A stretch of DNA of 64,000 nucleotides from Clostridia bacterium. GTDB lineage: Bacteria; Bacillota; Clostridia; Oscillospirales; CAG-272. Below are positions 42,738 through 50,757 of the stretch, piece after piece (position 1 is the stretch's first letter; each line of letters opens with the position of its first letter). A model generated the notes under the pieces. That model saw only the letters and a list, made by a program, of their open reading frames with translations, was not told the DNA's origin and searched no databases. The DNA is taken from assembly GCA_017452525.1 (NCBI GenBank), contig JAFTMG010000006.1, positions 109,790-173,789 of the forward strand. The letters are read 5' to 3'. The position numbers were made by a program, and so were the translations under genes.

Positions 42738-43213
42738 TATTCTAATTCCATCATCATTTCAAGCCTTGACGGCAATTTTCGGATGTGTTTTTTGATAAAC
42801 AGCGGATACAGATATTCCCGCTCCACCACATCGAAGGTCATCCATGTAAAGCGATGCGCATGCTTTTTCTCCGCGCCGTCAAAGGATTCACCGCGGGTCA
42901 GAAGATCGGTTCCCGCAATATCCAGAAGATAGTACAGGCACAGCTCGTGATAACGCTCGCCGCTGACATCCTCCGTAAAAAAGGATTGGTTCAGCCACAG
43001 CGGACGGTCGATCCGCGCGTCGATCCCCAGCTCCTCCCTCACCTCACGAAGCACGGCATCCTCTGCCGTTTCATGGAGCATCACCCGTCCTCCGGGCAGA
43101 TAATAATAGGGGCTGCGCTCATCCTTCATCGCAAGCAAACGATCGCCATCGGTGATCACGGCACAGACACGGTAATTGAAGCGCCCCTCGGAAGTCCGGA
43201 ACGTAATATCCAT
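42737..43213 (-). CDS. Nudix hydrolase
   Basis: 158 residues with a complete Nudix box GGRVMLHETAEDAVLREVREELGI (GX5EX7REUXEEXGU). It hydrolyses nucleoside diphosphates linked to another moiety; the substrate cannot be told. It ends with FIKKHIRKLPSRLEMMMELE. The start lies 5 bases after the DUF2500 gene, with only a weak AAGGG, consistent with translational coupling. Confidence 0.85.
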   Translation of the reverse strand: MDITFRTSEGRFNYRVCAVITDGDRLLAMKDERSPYYYLPGGRVMLHETAEDAVLREVREELGIDARIDRPLWLNQSFFTEDVSGERYHELCLYYLLDIAGTDLLTRGESFDGAEKKHAHRFTWMTFDVVEREYLYPLFIKKHIRKLPSRLEMMMELE

Positions 43214-43218
43214 CGCCC

Positions 43219-43569
43219 TTACACGCGGTCAAAACCAAGGAACCTGGTACCCTGAAAGGTCAGCTCTCCCCGGTCCCCCTCGATCAGCATGCCGTATTCG
43301 GGACCGCTGGTCTGCAGCTCCATGCGGTCTCCCGACTCCACCTCAAAGGTAACGAAATAGCGGGTGTTGGTATGGCGGTGATGATCGTGGTGATGCACGC
43401 TGACCTGATCGCGCTTGGCGATCACCGTTGCCGGCACGGTCAGACGCGGAGAGTTGTTGTTCTTATGCTCCTCCTTGATGCTCCTGGCAAAGGTCATGAT
43501 GATCATACCAAAGACGAAAACGAACATCACCGTAAAGATGATCGGAAATACGGAAAACATGAAACCCAT
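43219..43569 (-). CDS. DUF2500 family membrane protein
   Basis: 116 residues. A membrane helix at the N-terminus (MGFMFSVFPIIFTVMFVFVFGMIIM) is followed by RLTVPATVIAKRDQVSVHHHDHHRHTNTRYFVTFEVESGDRMEL, which matches the DUF2500 beta domain, here with a histidine-rich insertion (HHHDHHRH) that may bind metal. The role of DUF2500 is unknown. GGGAGG precedes the ATG. It may be co-transcribed with uxaC upstream. Confidence 0.75.
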   Translation of the reverse strand: MGFMFSVFPIIFTVMFVFVFGMIIMTFARSIKEEHKNNNSPRLTVPATVIAKRDQVSVHHHDHHRHTNTRYFVTFEVESGDRMELQTSGPEYGMLIEGDRGELTFQGTRFLGFDRV

Positions 43570-43597
43570 TCTGTGATCCTCCCTTCATCCGAGACCG

Positions 43598-45013
43598 TCA
43601 GATCTCAAACGCGAAGTAATTTTTGGCATTGTTGTAGCAAATGTCGACCACCAGCTGTGCCAACGCGTCGTAGTCCGCGGGATACTGCCCTGCCTCGACC
43701 CAATCGCCGATGAGATTGCAGAGGATACGACGGAAATACTCGTGGCGGGGATAGGAAAGGAAGCTACGCGAATCGGTCAGCATACCGAGATGATTGCCAA
43801 GTGCCGAAAGCGCGGCATAGGAGCGGAGCTGATCACGCATACCGTCAATATGATCGTTGAACCACCAAGCGGAGCCCTGGGTCACTCTCGGGACGCCGCT
43901 GCCGTCACCGACACAGTAGGTGCCGCAAAGCGTACCGATGGCGGCATTGTCGGTGGGGTTGATGCTGTAAAGAATGGTGCGCGGCAGTGCGTTACACTCA
44001 TTGAGATAATTCAGGAGTGCGGCAAGAGCGGGCATGAACGAGGGACCCATGATGGTATCAAAGCCGGTGTCGGGACCGAGCTTCTTGAACATATTCTCGT
44101 TGGGGTTGCGAAGAACGCCCATGTGCAGCTGCATGCCGATATTGCGCGCCACGTACTGCTGACCGAAGAAGCGGAACAGCTGAGAGCGGAACAGCGTGAC
44201 CTCCTCCTCGGAGATCCCCGCACCGTCGCTTGCAATCGCCTTCTTGAAGATCTCGTTGGCGGCATATTCATTCGGAACGGCAAAGGTGGGCAGATCAAAG
44301 CCGTGGTCGGCAACACGACAGCCCGCCTTCTCAAAGCGGTCAAGTGCCACGGTAAGCGCCGTCTTCAGCGTCTCATAATCGGTGATCTCCACGCCGTTTG
44401 CCTCGCCCAAGCGCTTGATATAGGCAGCAATGCCCTTCTTATCGATCTTCCAAGCCGCGTCGGGACGGAAGGTAGGCAGTACCTTAGTCGCAAATCCGCT
44501 CTCGGCAAGCTGCATGTGATATTCCAGCGAATCGGCGGGATCGTCGGTGGTACAGACAACGACCACGTTGGAGCGGCGGATCAGGTTCTGCGCGGTCATA
44601 TCGGGAGACTGCAGCTTTTCGGAGGTCAGCGCCCAGATCGCGTCACAATTCTCCTCGTTGATGGTCAGATCGCAATCAAAGAAGCGGCGAAGCTCCAGAT
44701 GACTCCAATGGTAAAGCGGGTTGCCGATCAGCTTGGGCATGATGCGGCACCACGCGCGGAATTTGTCATAATCGGAGGCGCTTCCCGTAATATACTCCTC
44801 GGAAACACCGCAAGAGCGCATGGCGCGCCACTTATAATGATCGCCGTAGAGCCAGACCTCGGTGATATTCGAATAATGCTTATTCTCCGCGATCTCACGG
44901 GGAGAGAGATGGCAGTGATAGTCGATAATAGGAAGATTCTCGGCATAGGTATGGTACAGCGTTTTTGCAGTAGAGGTGGTCAGAAGAAAATCGTTTGTGA
45001 TGAAGTGTTGCAT
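43598..45013 (-). CDS. uxaC: Glucuronate isomerase
   Basis: 471 residues, the normal UxaC length, full-length alignment of family motifs: LPIIDYHCHLSPREIAENK (metal HxH), GDHYKWRAMRSCGV, NPLYHWSHLELRRFF, CTTDDPADSLEYH, LHMGVLRN and LTDSRSFLSYPRHEYFRRILC. It isomerises D-glucuronate to D-fructuronate (and galacturonate to tagaturonate), the entry into hexuronate breakdown. No uxaB/uxuA/kdgK genes are next to it. AAGGAG precedes the ATG. It has its own promoter with a 14-bp palindrome next to it. Confidence 0.97.
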   Translation of the reverse strand: MQHFITNDFLLTTSTAKTLYHTYAENLPIIDYHCHLSPREIAENKHYSNITEVWLYGDHYKWRAMRSCGVSEEYITGSASDYDKFRAWCRIMPKLIGNPLYHWSHLELRRFFDCDLTINEENCDAIWALTSEKLQSPDMTAQNLIRRSNVVVVCTTDDPADSLEYHMQLAESGFATKVLPTFRPDAAWKIDKKGIAAYIKRLGEANGVEITDYETLKTALTVALDRFEKAGCRVADHGFDLPTFAVPNEYAANEIFKKAIASDGAGISEEEVTLFRSQLFRFFGQQYVARNIGMQLHMGVLRNPNENMFKKLGPDTGFDTIMGPSFMPALAALLNYLNECNALPRTILYSINPTDNAAIGTLCGTYCVGDGSGVPRVTQGSAWWFNDHIDGMRDQLRSYAALSALGNHLGMLTDSRSFLSYPRHEYFRRILCNLIGDWVEAGQYPADYDALAQLVVDICYNNAKNYFAFEI

Positions 45014-45044
45014 GGGCGACTCCTTTTATCCGAAATATGGTTTC

Positions 45045-45073
45045 ATTGTAGCACAAACGAGGCGCAAATGCAA
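45045..45073 (-). promoter_or_regulatory. uxaC promoter
   Basis: TTGCAT (45068-45073) and TACAAT (45045-45050), 17-base spacer, minus strand. Confidence 0.75.
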
Positions 45074-45079
45074 GATATT

Positions 45080-45093
45080 TGCGAATATTCGCA
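45080..45093. promoter_or_regulatory. 14-bp palindrome upstream of uxaC
   Basis: TGCGAATATTCGCA is a perfect palindrome directly upstream of the uxaC -35 box. It lies between uxaC (minus) and the PHP gene (plus), and may be an operator of a uronate regulator such as a LacI or GntR protein. Confidence 0.5.
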
Positions 45094-45182
45094 TCTTTTT
45101 TTGCAATAGGCATATACAAAAGCAAAAATTTATGTTACAATAGTATAGATAATGAAATTCCAAGCAAACACCGAGGTACGAC

Positions 45183-46001
45183 ATGCGATTCGACACCCAC
45201 ACTCATTCCTGCTTCTCTTTTGACGGAGCGCCCAATGCCACACCCGAGGCAATGTGCCGCGCCGCAATGGAAAAGGGGCTGGACGGGATCGCCATCACCG
45301 ACCATATGGACATCAACCGACAGGTTGAGGGATGGGGTATTCTGCTTGATCCCGACGCGCAGTGGAAAGGAATCTCGGAGGCAAATCAGATCTTTGACGG
45401 ACAGTTTCACTTCAGCCGGGGAATTGAGCTCGGGCAGATCCTGCAATACCCGCAGGCAGCGCGGGAAGCCCTTGACAGATATGATTACGATTTCGTTTTG
45501 GGATCGTTGCACAATCTTGCGGGGGCGCCCGACTTTTCCAAAACGAACTTTGCAGAGATGAGCGTGCCGATGATGCACGGTTTGTTTGAGCGTTCGATCG
45601 ACGATCTGATCGGTATGTGTTCCTTTTCCGGTCTTTGTGCGCTGGCACATATTACGTATCCGTATCGCTATATGGTCTACAGCGGGCGCGGCGAGGACTT
45701 TGATATGACACTGCATTATGATCATCTGCGACAGTTGTTCCGCACTATGGTCGAGCACGGGATCGCTTTGGAATTGAATACCTCACCGCTCCGCCGCGGG
45801 TATGACCTGACACTCCCCGACCGCGATCTGTTTGCCATTTATCGCGAGTGCGGCGGCGAATTGGTGACGGTCGGCTCGGATGCGCACACGCTGGATGACA
45901 TCGGAGCAAATATAGAGGATGCGTATGAGCGGCTTCACGTGGCGGGCTTCCGCTATGTGGCGTATTACAAAGAGAAAAAGCCGCGGCTGTTTCCAATTTG
46001 A
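45183..46001 (+). CDS. PHP-domain phosphatase (histidinol-phosphatase-like)
   Basis: 272 residues. The start MRFDTHTHSCFSFDG carries the first HxH metal motif of PHP domains; further ligands are in ITDHMDIN, GSLHN, ALAHITYP and TVGSDAHTLDDIG. The layout corresponds to HisK-type histidinol phosphatases, but related proteins act on other phosphates. No histidine genes are nearby. GAGGT precedes the ATG. It may form an operon with the MutS-like gene, 33 bases downstream. Confidence 0.8.
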   Translation: MRFDTHTHSCFSFDGAPNATPEAMCRAAMEKGLDGIAITDHMDINRQVEGWGILLDPDAQWKGISEANQIFDGQFHFSRGIELGQILQYPQAAREALDRYDYDFVLGSLHNLAGAPDFSKTNFAEMSVPMMHGLFERSIDDLIGMCSFSGLCALAHITYPYRYMVYSGRGEDFDMTLHYDHLRQLFRTMVEHGIALELNTSPLRRGYDLTLPDRDLFAIYRECGGELVTVGSDAHTLDDIGANIEDAYERLHVAGFRYVAYYKEKKPRLFPI

Positions 46002-46034
46002 TGAGATGCTATAACCGAAAGGAATTATAATACT

Positions 46035-47645
46035 ATGGATCTTACCAACTTCAGTCTGATCTACCCCAGTACGGAAAGTCAGAAGGACCACTACAGCGGC
46101 AAACACGTCCCCAAGATCGACATGTTTGTGCTGGAGGAGCTTGGCATGCTGGAGATTCTCGATTTGAAAAACTCCGAGCTTTCCGACTTCTTTACCACCG
46201 ACCCCGCTGTTATTCAATACCGCACCGAAACCTTTGAGGATATGCTCAACAATGAAGGGATCTCCAAAACGCTCAGCCGTCTGATCCCCATCCTCAGCGA
46301 TATCATGGAGCTGCGCCGCCTGGAGGCGGACAGCGGTGACACGGCGTCCTATCTTTCCAGCCTGACCGAGATCGAGCTGTATATCTCCTGCATCGACGTT
46401 CTCCATGCAGGACTCTCCCCCATCCGCGGCAATCTGCGCGGCGGCGCCTTCACAACGCTCAGTGATCGCGTCACGGAGCTGGCGGAAAGCGAATATTACC
46501 GCGACCTCAACGAAAAGCTGGCAGAGCTGACCACCCGCGTGCGCGAGATCAAGAGCGTGACCATTGGTGTTAATCTGGACGCGCAGCTTCGCCCCAGTGA
46601 GGCAGGCGTGCTCTCCATCAACCCCGAGCCCTTCCGCTCCGGTGACGTGCTGGAGAAGATCCTCCGCCTCAATTTCAAAAACGACCAATACACCTGCATC
46701 GCCAACCTTGTTCCCTTCGGCAAAAAGCAGAGTGAAAACCAAAAGATGGCACTCTCTCTTGCCTTCAATTCCGCCATCAACGAGGTCTACAAATCCTCCC
46801 TCCGTTCCTGGAAGAAGATCATTCAGACCTACGTTCTGGAAAACACCGATTTCCTTCTCAATCTGATGCCCGAGATCGAATTTCTGGTCAAGAGCACCGC
46901 ACTTCTTCAGAGCCTGCGCGAGCGCGGTTGCGCGCTGACCAAGCCCGTTCTCGCTCCCGCCGAGGAACGCCGCTTTGAAGCGATCGAGCTTTACAATCCC
47001 TGCGTTGCCATGAAGGTGGACGACGAGATCGTTTCCAATGACATGGTCTTCGATGAAAAAGCCACCATCTACGTACTGACCGGTCCGAACCGCGGCGGTA
47101 AATCCGTCATCACCTGCGCCACGGGTCTGGCGCAGGCAATGGCACAGCTCGGTATGTACGTTCCCGCCAAGTCCTGCACGCTCAGCCCTGTCGACGGCAT
47201 TTTCACTCACTTCCCCACCGGCGCTGACGACACCATCGACAAAGGTCGTCTCGGTGAGGAATGTGCCCGCTTGGACGAGATCTTCCGCCAGATCACCGGA
47301 GAAAGCCTGGTACTTCTGGACGAGTCTCTTTCCTCCACCGGCTCCTACGAGGCATCCTATATTGCCGCCGAGGTGCTGGCAGGCCTGAGCCGCGCACACT
47401 GCCGTTGCATTTTCTCCACGCATCTGCACGAGCTGGCTGCCGAGATCCCCGAGATCAACGCCCGCACCGTAGCGGACGGCGGCTCGCCCATCGACACGCT
47501 GGTCGCAGGTATTGAGGAGGGTAAGCGCTCCTTTAAGATCCACCGCGCAAAACCTGACGGCAAGAGCTATGCCCGCGATATCGCCGGCAAATACGGATTG
47601 ACGTACGAAGAGATCCTGCAAAAGCTGGAGCGAAACGGGCAATAA
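46035..47645 (+). CDS. MutS-like ATPase with variant Walker A
   Basis: 536 residues. The C-terminal about 230 residues have the MutS ATPase layout: TGPNRGGKSVITCATG (Walker A, near residues 350-365, with NRGGKS in place of the usual NMAGKS), an LDEIFRQIT segment, Walker B LVLLDESLSSTGSYE, and IFSTHLHEL. The N-terminal 300 residues are helical lever/clamp-like. There is no mismatch-recognition domain I (no FYE motif) and no Smr domain, so it is neither MutS1 nor MutS2. It is a small stand-alone family. Its job is unknown; see the findings. Confidence 0.75.
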   Translation: MDLTNFSLIYPSTESQKDHYSGKHVPKIDMFVLEELGMLEILDLKNSELSDFFTTDPAVIQYRTETFEDMLNNEGISKTLSRLIPILSDIMELRRLEADSGDTASYLSSLTEIELYISCIDVLHAGLSPIRGNLRGGAFTTLSDRVTELAESEYYRDLNEKLAELTTRVREIKSVTIGVNLDAQLRPSEAGVLSINPEPFRSGDVLEKILRLNFKNDQYTCIANLVPFGKKQSENQKMALSLAFNSAINEVYKSSLRSWKKIIQTYVLENTDFLLNLMPEIEFLVKSTALLQSLRERGCALTKPVLAPAEERRFEAIELYNPCVAMKVDDEIVSNDMVFDEKATIYVLTGPNRGGKSVITCATGLAQAMAQLGMYVPAKSCTLSPVDGIFTHFPTGADDTIDKGRLGEECARLDEIFRQITGESLVLLDESLSSTGSYEASYIAAEVLAGLSRAHCRCIFSTHLHELAAEIPEINARTVADGGSPIDTLVAGIEEGKRSFKIHRAKPDGKSYARDIAGKYGLTYEEILQKLERNGQ

Positions 47646-47658
47646 AAACAAAAGAAGA

Positions 47659-47694
47659 CAGAGGAGCCGTATCGGGAGGTTCCTCTGCCTTTTC
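47659..47694 (+). terminator. Terminator after the MutS-like gene
   Basis: CAGAGGAGCC and GGTTCCTCTG pair around the loop, then CCTTTT follows, 14 bases after the stop at 47645. Confidence 0.6.
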
Positions 47695-47701
47695 ACTTCA
47701 C

Positions 47702-47743
47702 AAAAAAGTTACTTTTTTTATGAAAAAAGCCACTATTTTTATG
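47702..47743 (+). repeat. Tandem 21-bp direct repeat upstream of the fucosidase operon
   Basis: Two copies of a 21-base unit (47702-47722 and 47723-47743) that agree at 18 of 21 positions lie in exact tandem: an A6 run, G(TT/CC)ACT and a T-run ending ATG. The second unit abuts the putative -35 (47744). The spacing of 21 bases is that of AraC-type half-sites, and an AraC regulator gene lies in this operon. Confidence 0.6.
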
Positions 47744-47772
47744 TAGATTTGTCCTTTTATTTATGGTAAAAT
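47744..47772 (+). promoter_or_regulatory. Activator-dependent promoter of the fucosidase operon
   Basis: TAAAAT (47767-47772) serves as -10; 17 bases upstream the -35 position (47744-47749) reads TAGATT, far from consensus. A weak -35 next to the tandem repeat suggests activation by an AraC protein. Confidence 0.5.
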
Positions 47773-47825
47773 AAAGAAAAGGGTTTTATGTCATTTCGGT
47801 CATATCCTATAAGGAGGAATCACAT

Positions 47826-49823
47826 ATGCGATTTCGTCAAGTACATTTGGATTTTCACACGAGTGAATGTATACCTGACATTGGAAAGCGCTTCGACAAG
47901 AAACAGTTTCAAGATGCATTGCGGACAGGACACGTAGACTCGATCACAGTTTTTTCCAAGTGCCACCACGGGTGGTCGTATCATCCGACCAAGGCCAATC
48001 GAATCCATCCCGAGTTAGGCTTTGATCTTTTGGGAGCACAGATTGAGGCGGCGCACGAGATCGGTGTGCGCACACCGGTCTATATCTCAGCAGGATTTGA
48101 TGAAAAATATGCTCATGAACACCCCGATCACCTCGTTCGCCGACGTGAACAGGTACTCAATCCCCCCGAGGATTTTTCACGCGCCGGTTATCATCTGATC
48201 TGCTTCAATACCCCCTATCTCGACACGCTGATCGCGCAAGTCAAAGAGGTATGCGAAAATTATGATGCCGACGGACTGTTTCTTGATATTACCGCCCCCC
48301 GCGTTTGCTATTGCAAATACTGTATGCGCACATTGACCGAGCGCGGCTTGGATCCGATGGATCCCGACAACGCCAAAACGCTGAGTGAAGAGGTTTATGC
48401 CAATTACACCACCGCTATGCGCCGTGCCGCCGACAGCGTTAAACCCGGCATTTCCATTTTCCACAATTCGGGTTCCACGCCCCGCGGCAGACGGGATCTC
48501 GCAGGAATGTCTTCACACACCGAGATCGAATCCCTGCCCACTTCAAGTTGGGGCTACGACAATCTCCCGATGATCTCTCGCTACGTACAGATACACGATC
48601 GCGAGTATCTCGGTATGACGGGCAAATTCCATCTTTCCTGGGGCGAATTTGGCGGCTACAAGCATCCCAATGCGCTGATCTGGGAAACGGCGCTGGCAGT
48701 TGCCAACGGCGGTAAATGCTCGATCGGCGATCAGCTGCATCCCCTCGGCAACATGGATATCGCAACGTATACCCTGATCGGTCAAGCGTATGAGGAGATT
48801 GAAAAGAAAGAGCCCTGGCTGGACGGCGTGAAGGCAGTCACCGATATCGGTATGCTTTCTTATGACGCATGGTTGCTTCGCCATCCCGAGGAAAAAGCGG
48901 CGGATAAAGATGCTTCCCGCGTCGATGTGGGGGCTATGCGCATTCTGCTGGAAGAACAATATCTCTTCGACGTTTTGGACGAGGAGAGCGATTTCAGCCC
49001 TTACAAGCTGTTGATCCTGCCCGACAATATCCGGGCTGACGGCGCGTTGCGCCAAAAATTGGACGCTTACGTAGCGAGCGGCGGCAAGCTTCTTGCCAGC
49101 GGCAAATCCGCTCTATCCCCCACGGAAAACGGTGGCTATCAATTCGCGTATGAGCTCGGTGCGCATTATGACGGGGCAAGGGAGATCAGCCCCGTTTATA
49201 TGGCAACGCATGAACAGATCGACCGTATTGGCATTGCCGACCAAATACTTTACGCACCCTCCGAACAGGTCTCGCTGTGCGGCGGCGAGTCATTGGCAAC
49301 GCTGAAGGAGCCCTATTTTGCCCGAACTGCCGAGCACTTCTGCTCACATCGCCACGCCCCGCAGGATCATAACAAAGTCAGCGTCGGCATGACAGAGGGC
49401 AAGGACGGTATTTATATTGCAGAACATATTTTCCGCGAATATGCCACCGTTGGATCACAGTTTGCCAAAAATCTGGTCACGTACGCCATTGATCGCTGCC
49501 TCGGTACCCGCAAGACCCTGCGCACTGCCCTGCCCTCGCAGGCGATCGCAACACTGATGGATCAACCCGAAAAAAAGCGTATGATCCTGCATCTGCTCTA
49601 CGCGCCGCGCACCGTCAAGGGCTCGAACAAGATCGAGGTCATTGAGGATTGCGTGCCGCTGTATCAGACTCCCGTAACGGTCTGCGGACTTGGCAAAAAG
49701 ATCAAAAAGGTCTATATTGCCCCCTCGGGCGAAGAGATCCCGTTCCGTGGCACAAACAGCGCCACCTTTATCGTGCCTAAGATCAGTATCCACACCATGG
49801 TGGTGCTGGATTACGAAGATTGA
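47826..49823 (+). CDS. Putative alpha-L-fucosidase, GHL6/GH151-like glycoside hydrolase
   Basis: 665 residues without a signal peptide. The N-terminal 330 residues match the GHL6 catalytic domain (VHLDFHTSECI; DSITVFSKCHHGWSYHP; DADGLFLDITAPRVCYCKYC; HLSWGEFGG). The next 200 look like a beta-galactosidase-trimerisation-type Rossmann domain (KLLILPDNIRADGALRQKLDAYVASGGKLLASG), and a beta-sandwich ends the protein. GHL6 plus this domain is the layout of GH151 alpha-L-fucosidases. The downstream fucI supports fucose release, but specificity is inferred. AAGGAGG precedes the ATG. Confidence 0.7.
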   Translation: MRFRQVHLDFHTSECIPDIGKRFDKKQFQDALRTGHVDSITVFSKCHHGWSYHPTKANRIHPELGFDLLGAQIEAAHEIGVRTPVYISAGFDEKYAHEHPDHLVRRREQVLNPPEDFSRAGYHLICFNTPYLDTLIAQVKEVCENYDADGLFLDITAPRVCYCKYCMRTLTERGLDPMDPDNAKTLSEEVYANYTTAMRRAADSVKPGISIFHNSGSTPRGRRDLAGMSSHTEIESLPTSSWGYDNLPMISRYVQIHDREYLGMTGKFHLSWGEFGGYKHPNALIWETALAVANGGKCSIGDQLHPLGNMDIATYTLIGQAYEEIEKKEPWLDGVKAVTDIGMLSYDAWLLRHPEEKAADKDASRVDVGAMRILLEEQYLFDVLDEESDFSPYKLLILPDNIRADGALRQKLDAYVASGGKLLASGKSALSPTENGGYQFAYELGAHYDGAREISPVYMATHEQIDRIGIADQILYAPSEQVSLCGGESLATLKEPYFARTAEHFCSHRHAPQDHNKVSVGMTEGKDGIYIAEHIFREYATVGSQFAKNLVTYAIDRCLGTRKTLRTALPSQAIATLMDQPEKKRMILHLLYAPRTVKGSNKIEVIEDCVPLYQTPVTVCGLGKKIKKVYIAPSGEEIPFRGTNSATFIVPKISIHTMVVLDYED

Positions 49824-49829
49824 TCTTGC

Positions 49830-50654
49830 ATGTTTACCGGTGTCAATCTGCTTCAGGTCGGCTTGACGGATACAGACCCGCAGGCATGGCAAGGCGCCAG
49901 CTATCGCGTGAACCGTATCCACCTGCCGATCCGAGGCATGGCAAATTATCGGAATATCAACGGAATGCGTCGATTGCAGGTCGGCTCTGCCTATCTCTTG
50001 ATCAACGGATTTACGCAAGATCTTTCCATGATTGACGGGCATCCGTATTATCACCTGTTTTTCGATTTTCAAACCAATCCGCCCCTGCACAGTCACGAGG
50101 CGTTGGAGATCCCGTCCGAATCGGATTACTTTGTCCATAGCCTGCTTCGGGCGGCACAGCATCTGTTGAACCAGAACACATTGATCATTCAGCGCTTTGC
50201 TTACACACTCCCCTCCGGCTCCCCCGCCTTTGAGGAAGCGGAGCAATTGCTTTGCGCACTGATGACTCACCTGGATCACCGTTACAATATCCCTGTGGTG
50301 GAGAATCGAAAAATCGATGCCGCGATCCGCTATATTCGTGAGCATTTCAACGAGCAGGTGCAGAACGAAGACATTGCAGCAGCACTGCATCTTGACAAGC
50401 GGTATCTGATCCGTCTGTTTACCCGTTATATGGAAATGCCACCGTATCAATATCTGACCCAGTGCCGCATCGAACATGCCCGAGACATGTTGCTCAACGG
50501 CAGGGCGATCAAAGAAGTCGCTATCACCTGCGGATATCAGAGTGAGACTGCCTTCCGTATCGCCTTCAAACGCGTCATGGGATGTACCCCCAAAGTAATG
50601 TTAAAACAAACAACAGAAACCACGAATATATCCTCAATCCCCAAAGAAGAATGA
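49830..50654 (+). CDS. AraC-family transcriptional regulator
   Basis: 274 residues. The N-terminal half has a cupin-like beta pattern (VNRIHLPIRGMANYRNINGMRRLQVGSAYLLIN). The C-terminal 100 residues hold two helix-turn-helix motifs (IRYIREHFNEQVQNEDIAAALHLDKRYLIRLFTRYM; CRIEHARDMLLNGRAIKEVAITCGYQSETAFRIAFKRVMG). The start has a poor ribosome binding site and follows the fucosidase stop by 6 bases, so translation is probably coupled. It likely senses fucose or a product and acts on the tandem repeat at 47702-47743. Confidence 0.85.
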   Translation: MFTGVNLLQVGLTDTDPQAWQGASYRVNRIHLPIRGMANYRNINGMRRLQVGSAYLLINGFTQDLSMIDGHPYYHLFFDFQTNPPLHSHEALEIPSESDYFVHSLLRAAQHLLNQNTLIIQRFAYTLPSGSPAFEEAEQLLCALMTHLDHRYNIPVVENRKIDAAIRYIREHFNEQVQNEDIAAALHLDKRYLIRLFTRYMEMPPYQYLTQCRIEHARDMLLNGRAIKEVAITCGYQSETAFRIAFKRVMGCTPKVMLKQTTETTNISSIPKEE

Positions 50655-50686
50655 AAATTTCCTGAAAAACAAACACTTCCCCATTT

Positions 50687-50704
50687 CTTGTTGCATGCAA
50701 CAAG
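50687..50704. promoter_or_regulatory. Perfect 18-bp palindrome upstream of fucI
   Basis: CTTGTTGCATGCAACAAG, 54 bases before the fucI start in the AraC-fucI gap. It is followed by a short GCCGCT/AGCGGC hairpin (50726-50742) just before the ribosome binding site. It may be an operator separate from the AraC site, or a processing hairpin. Confidence 0.55.
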
Positions 50705-50757
50705 GGTAATTTCAAAAATATTTTTGCCGCTGTAAAAGCGGCGGAACGGAGGCTGTT

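Noticed and set aside
46035..47645. Assignment of this gene as mutS2
   Set aside because: It is shorter, has no Smr domain, and the Walker A differs from MutS2.
45783..47696. 637-codon minus-strand frame opposite the MutS-like gene
   Set aside because: Antisense to a gene with intact ATPase motifs; no ribosome binding site.
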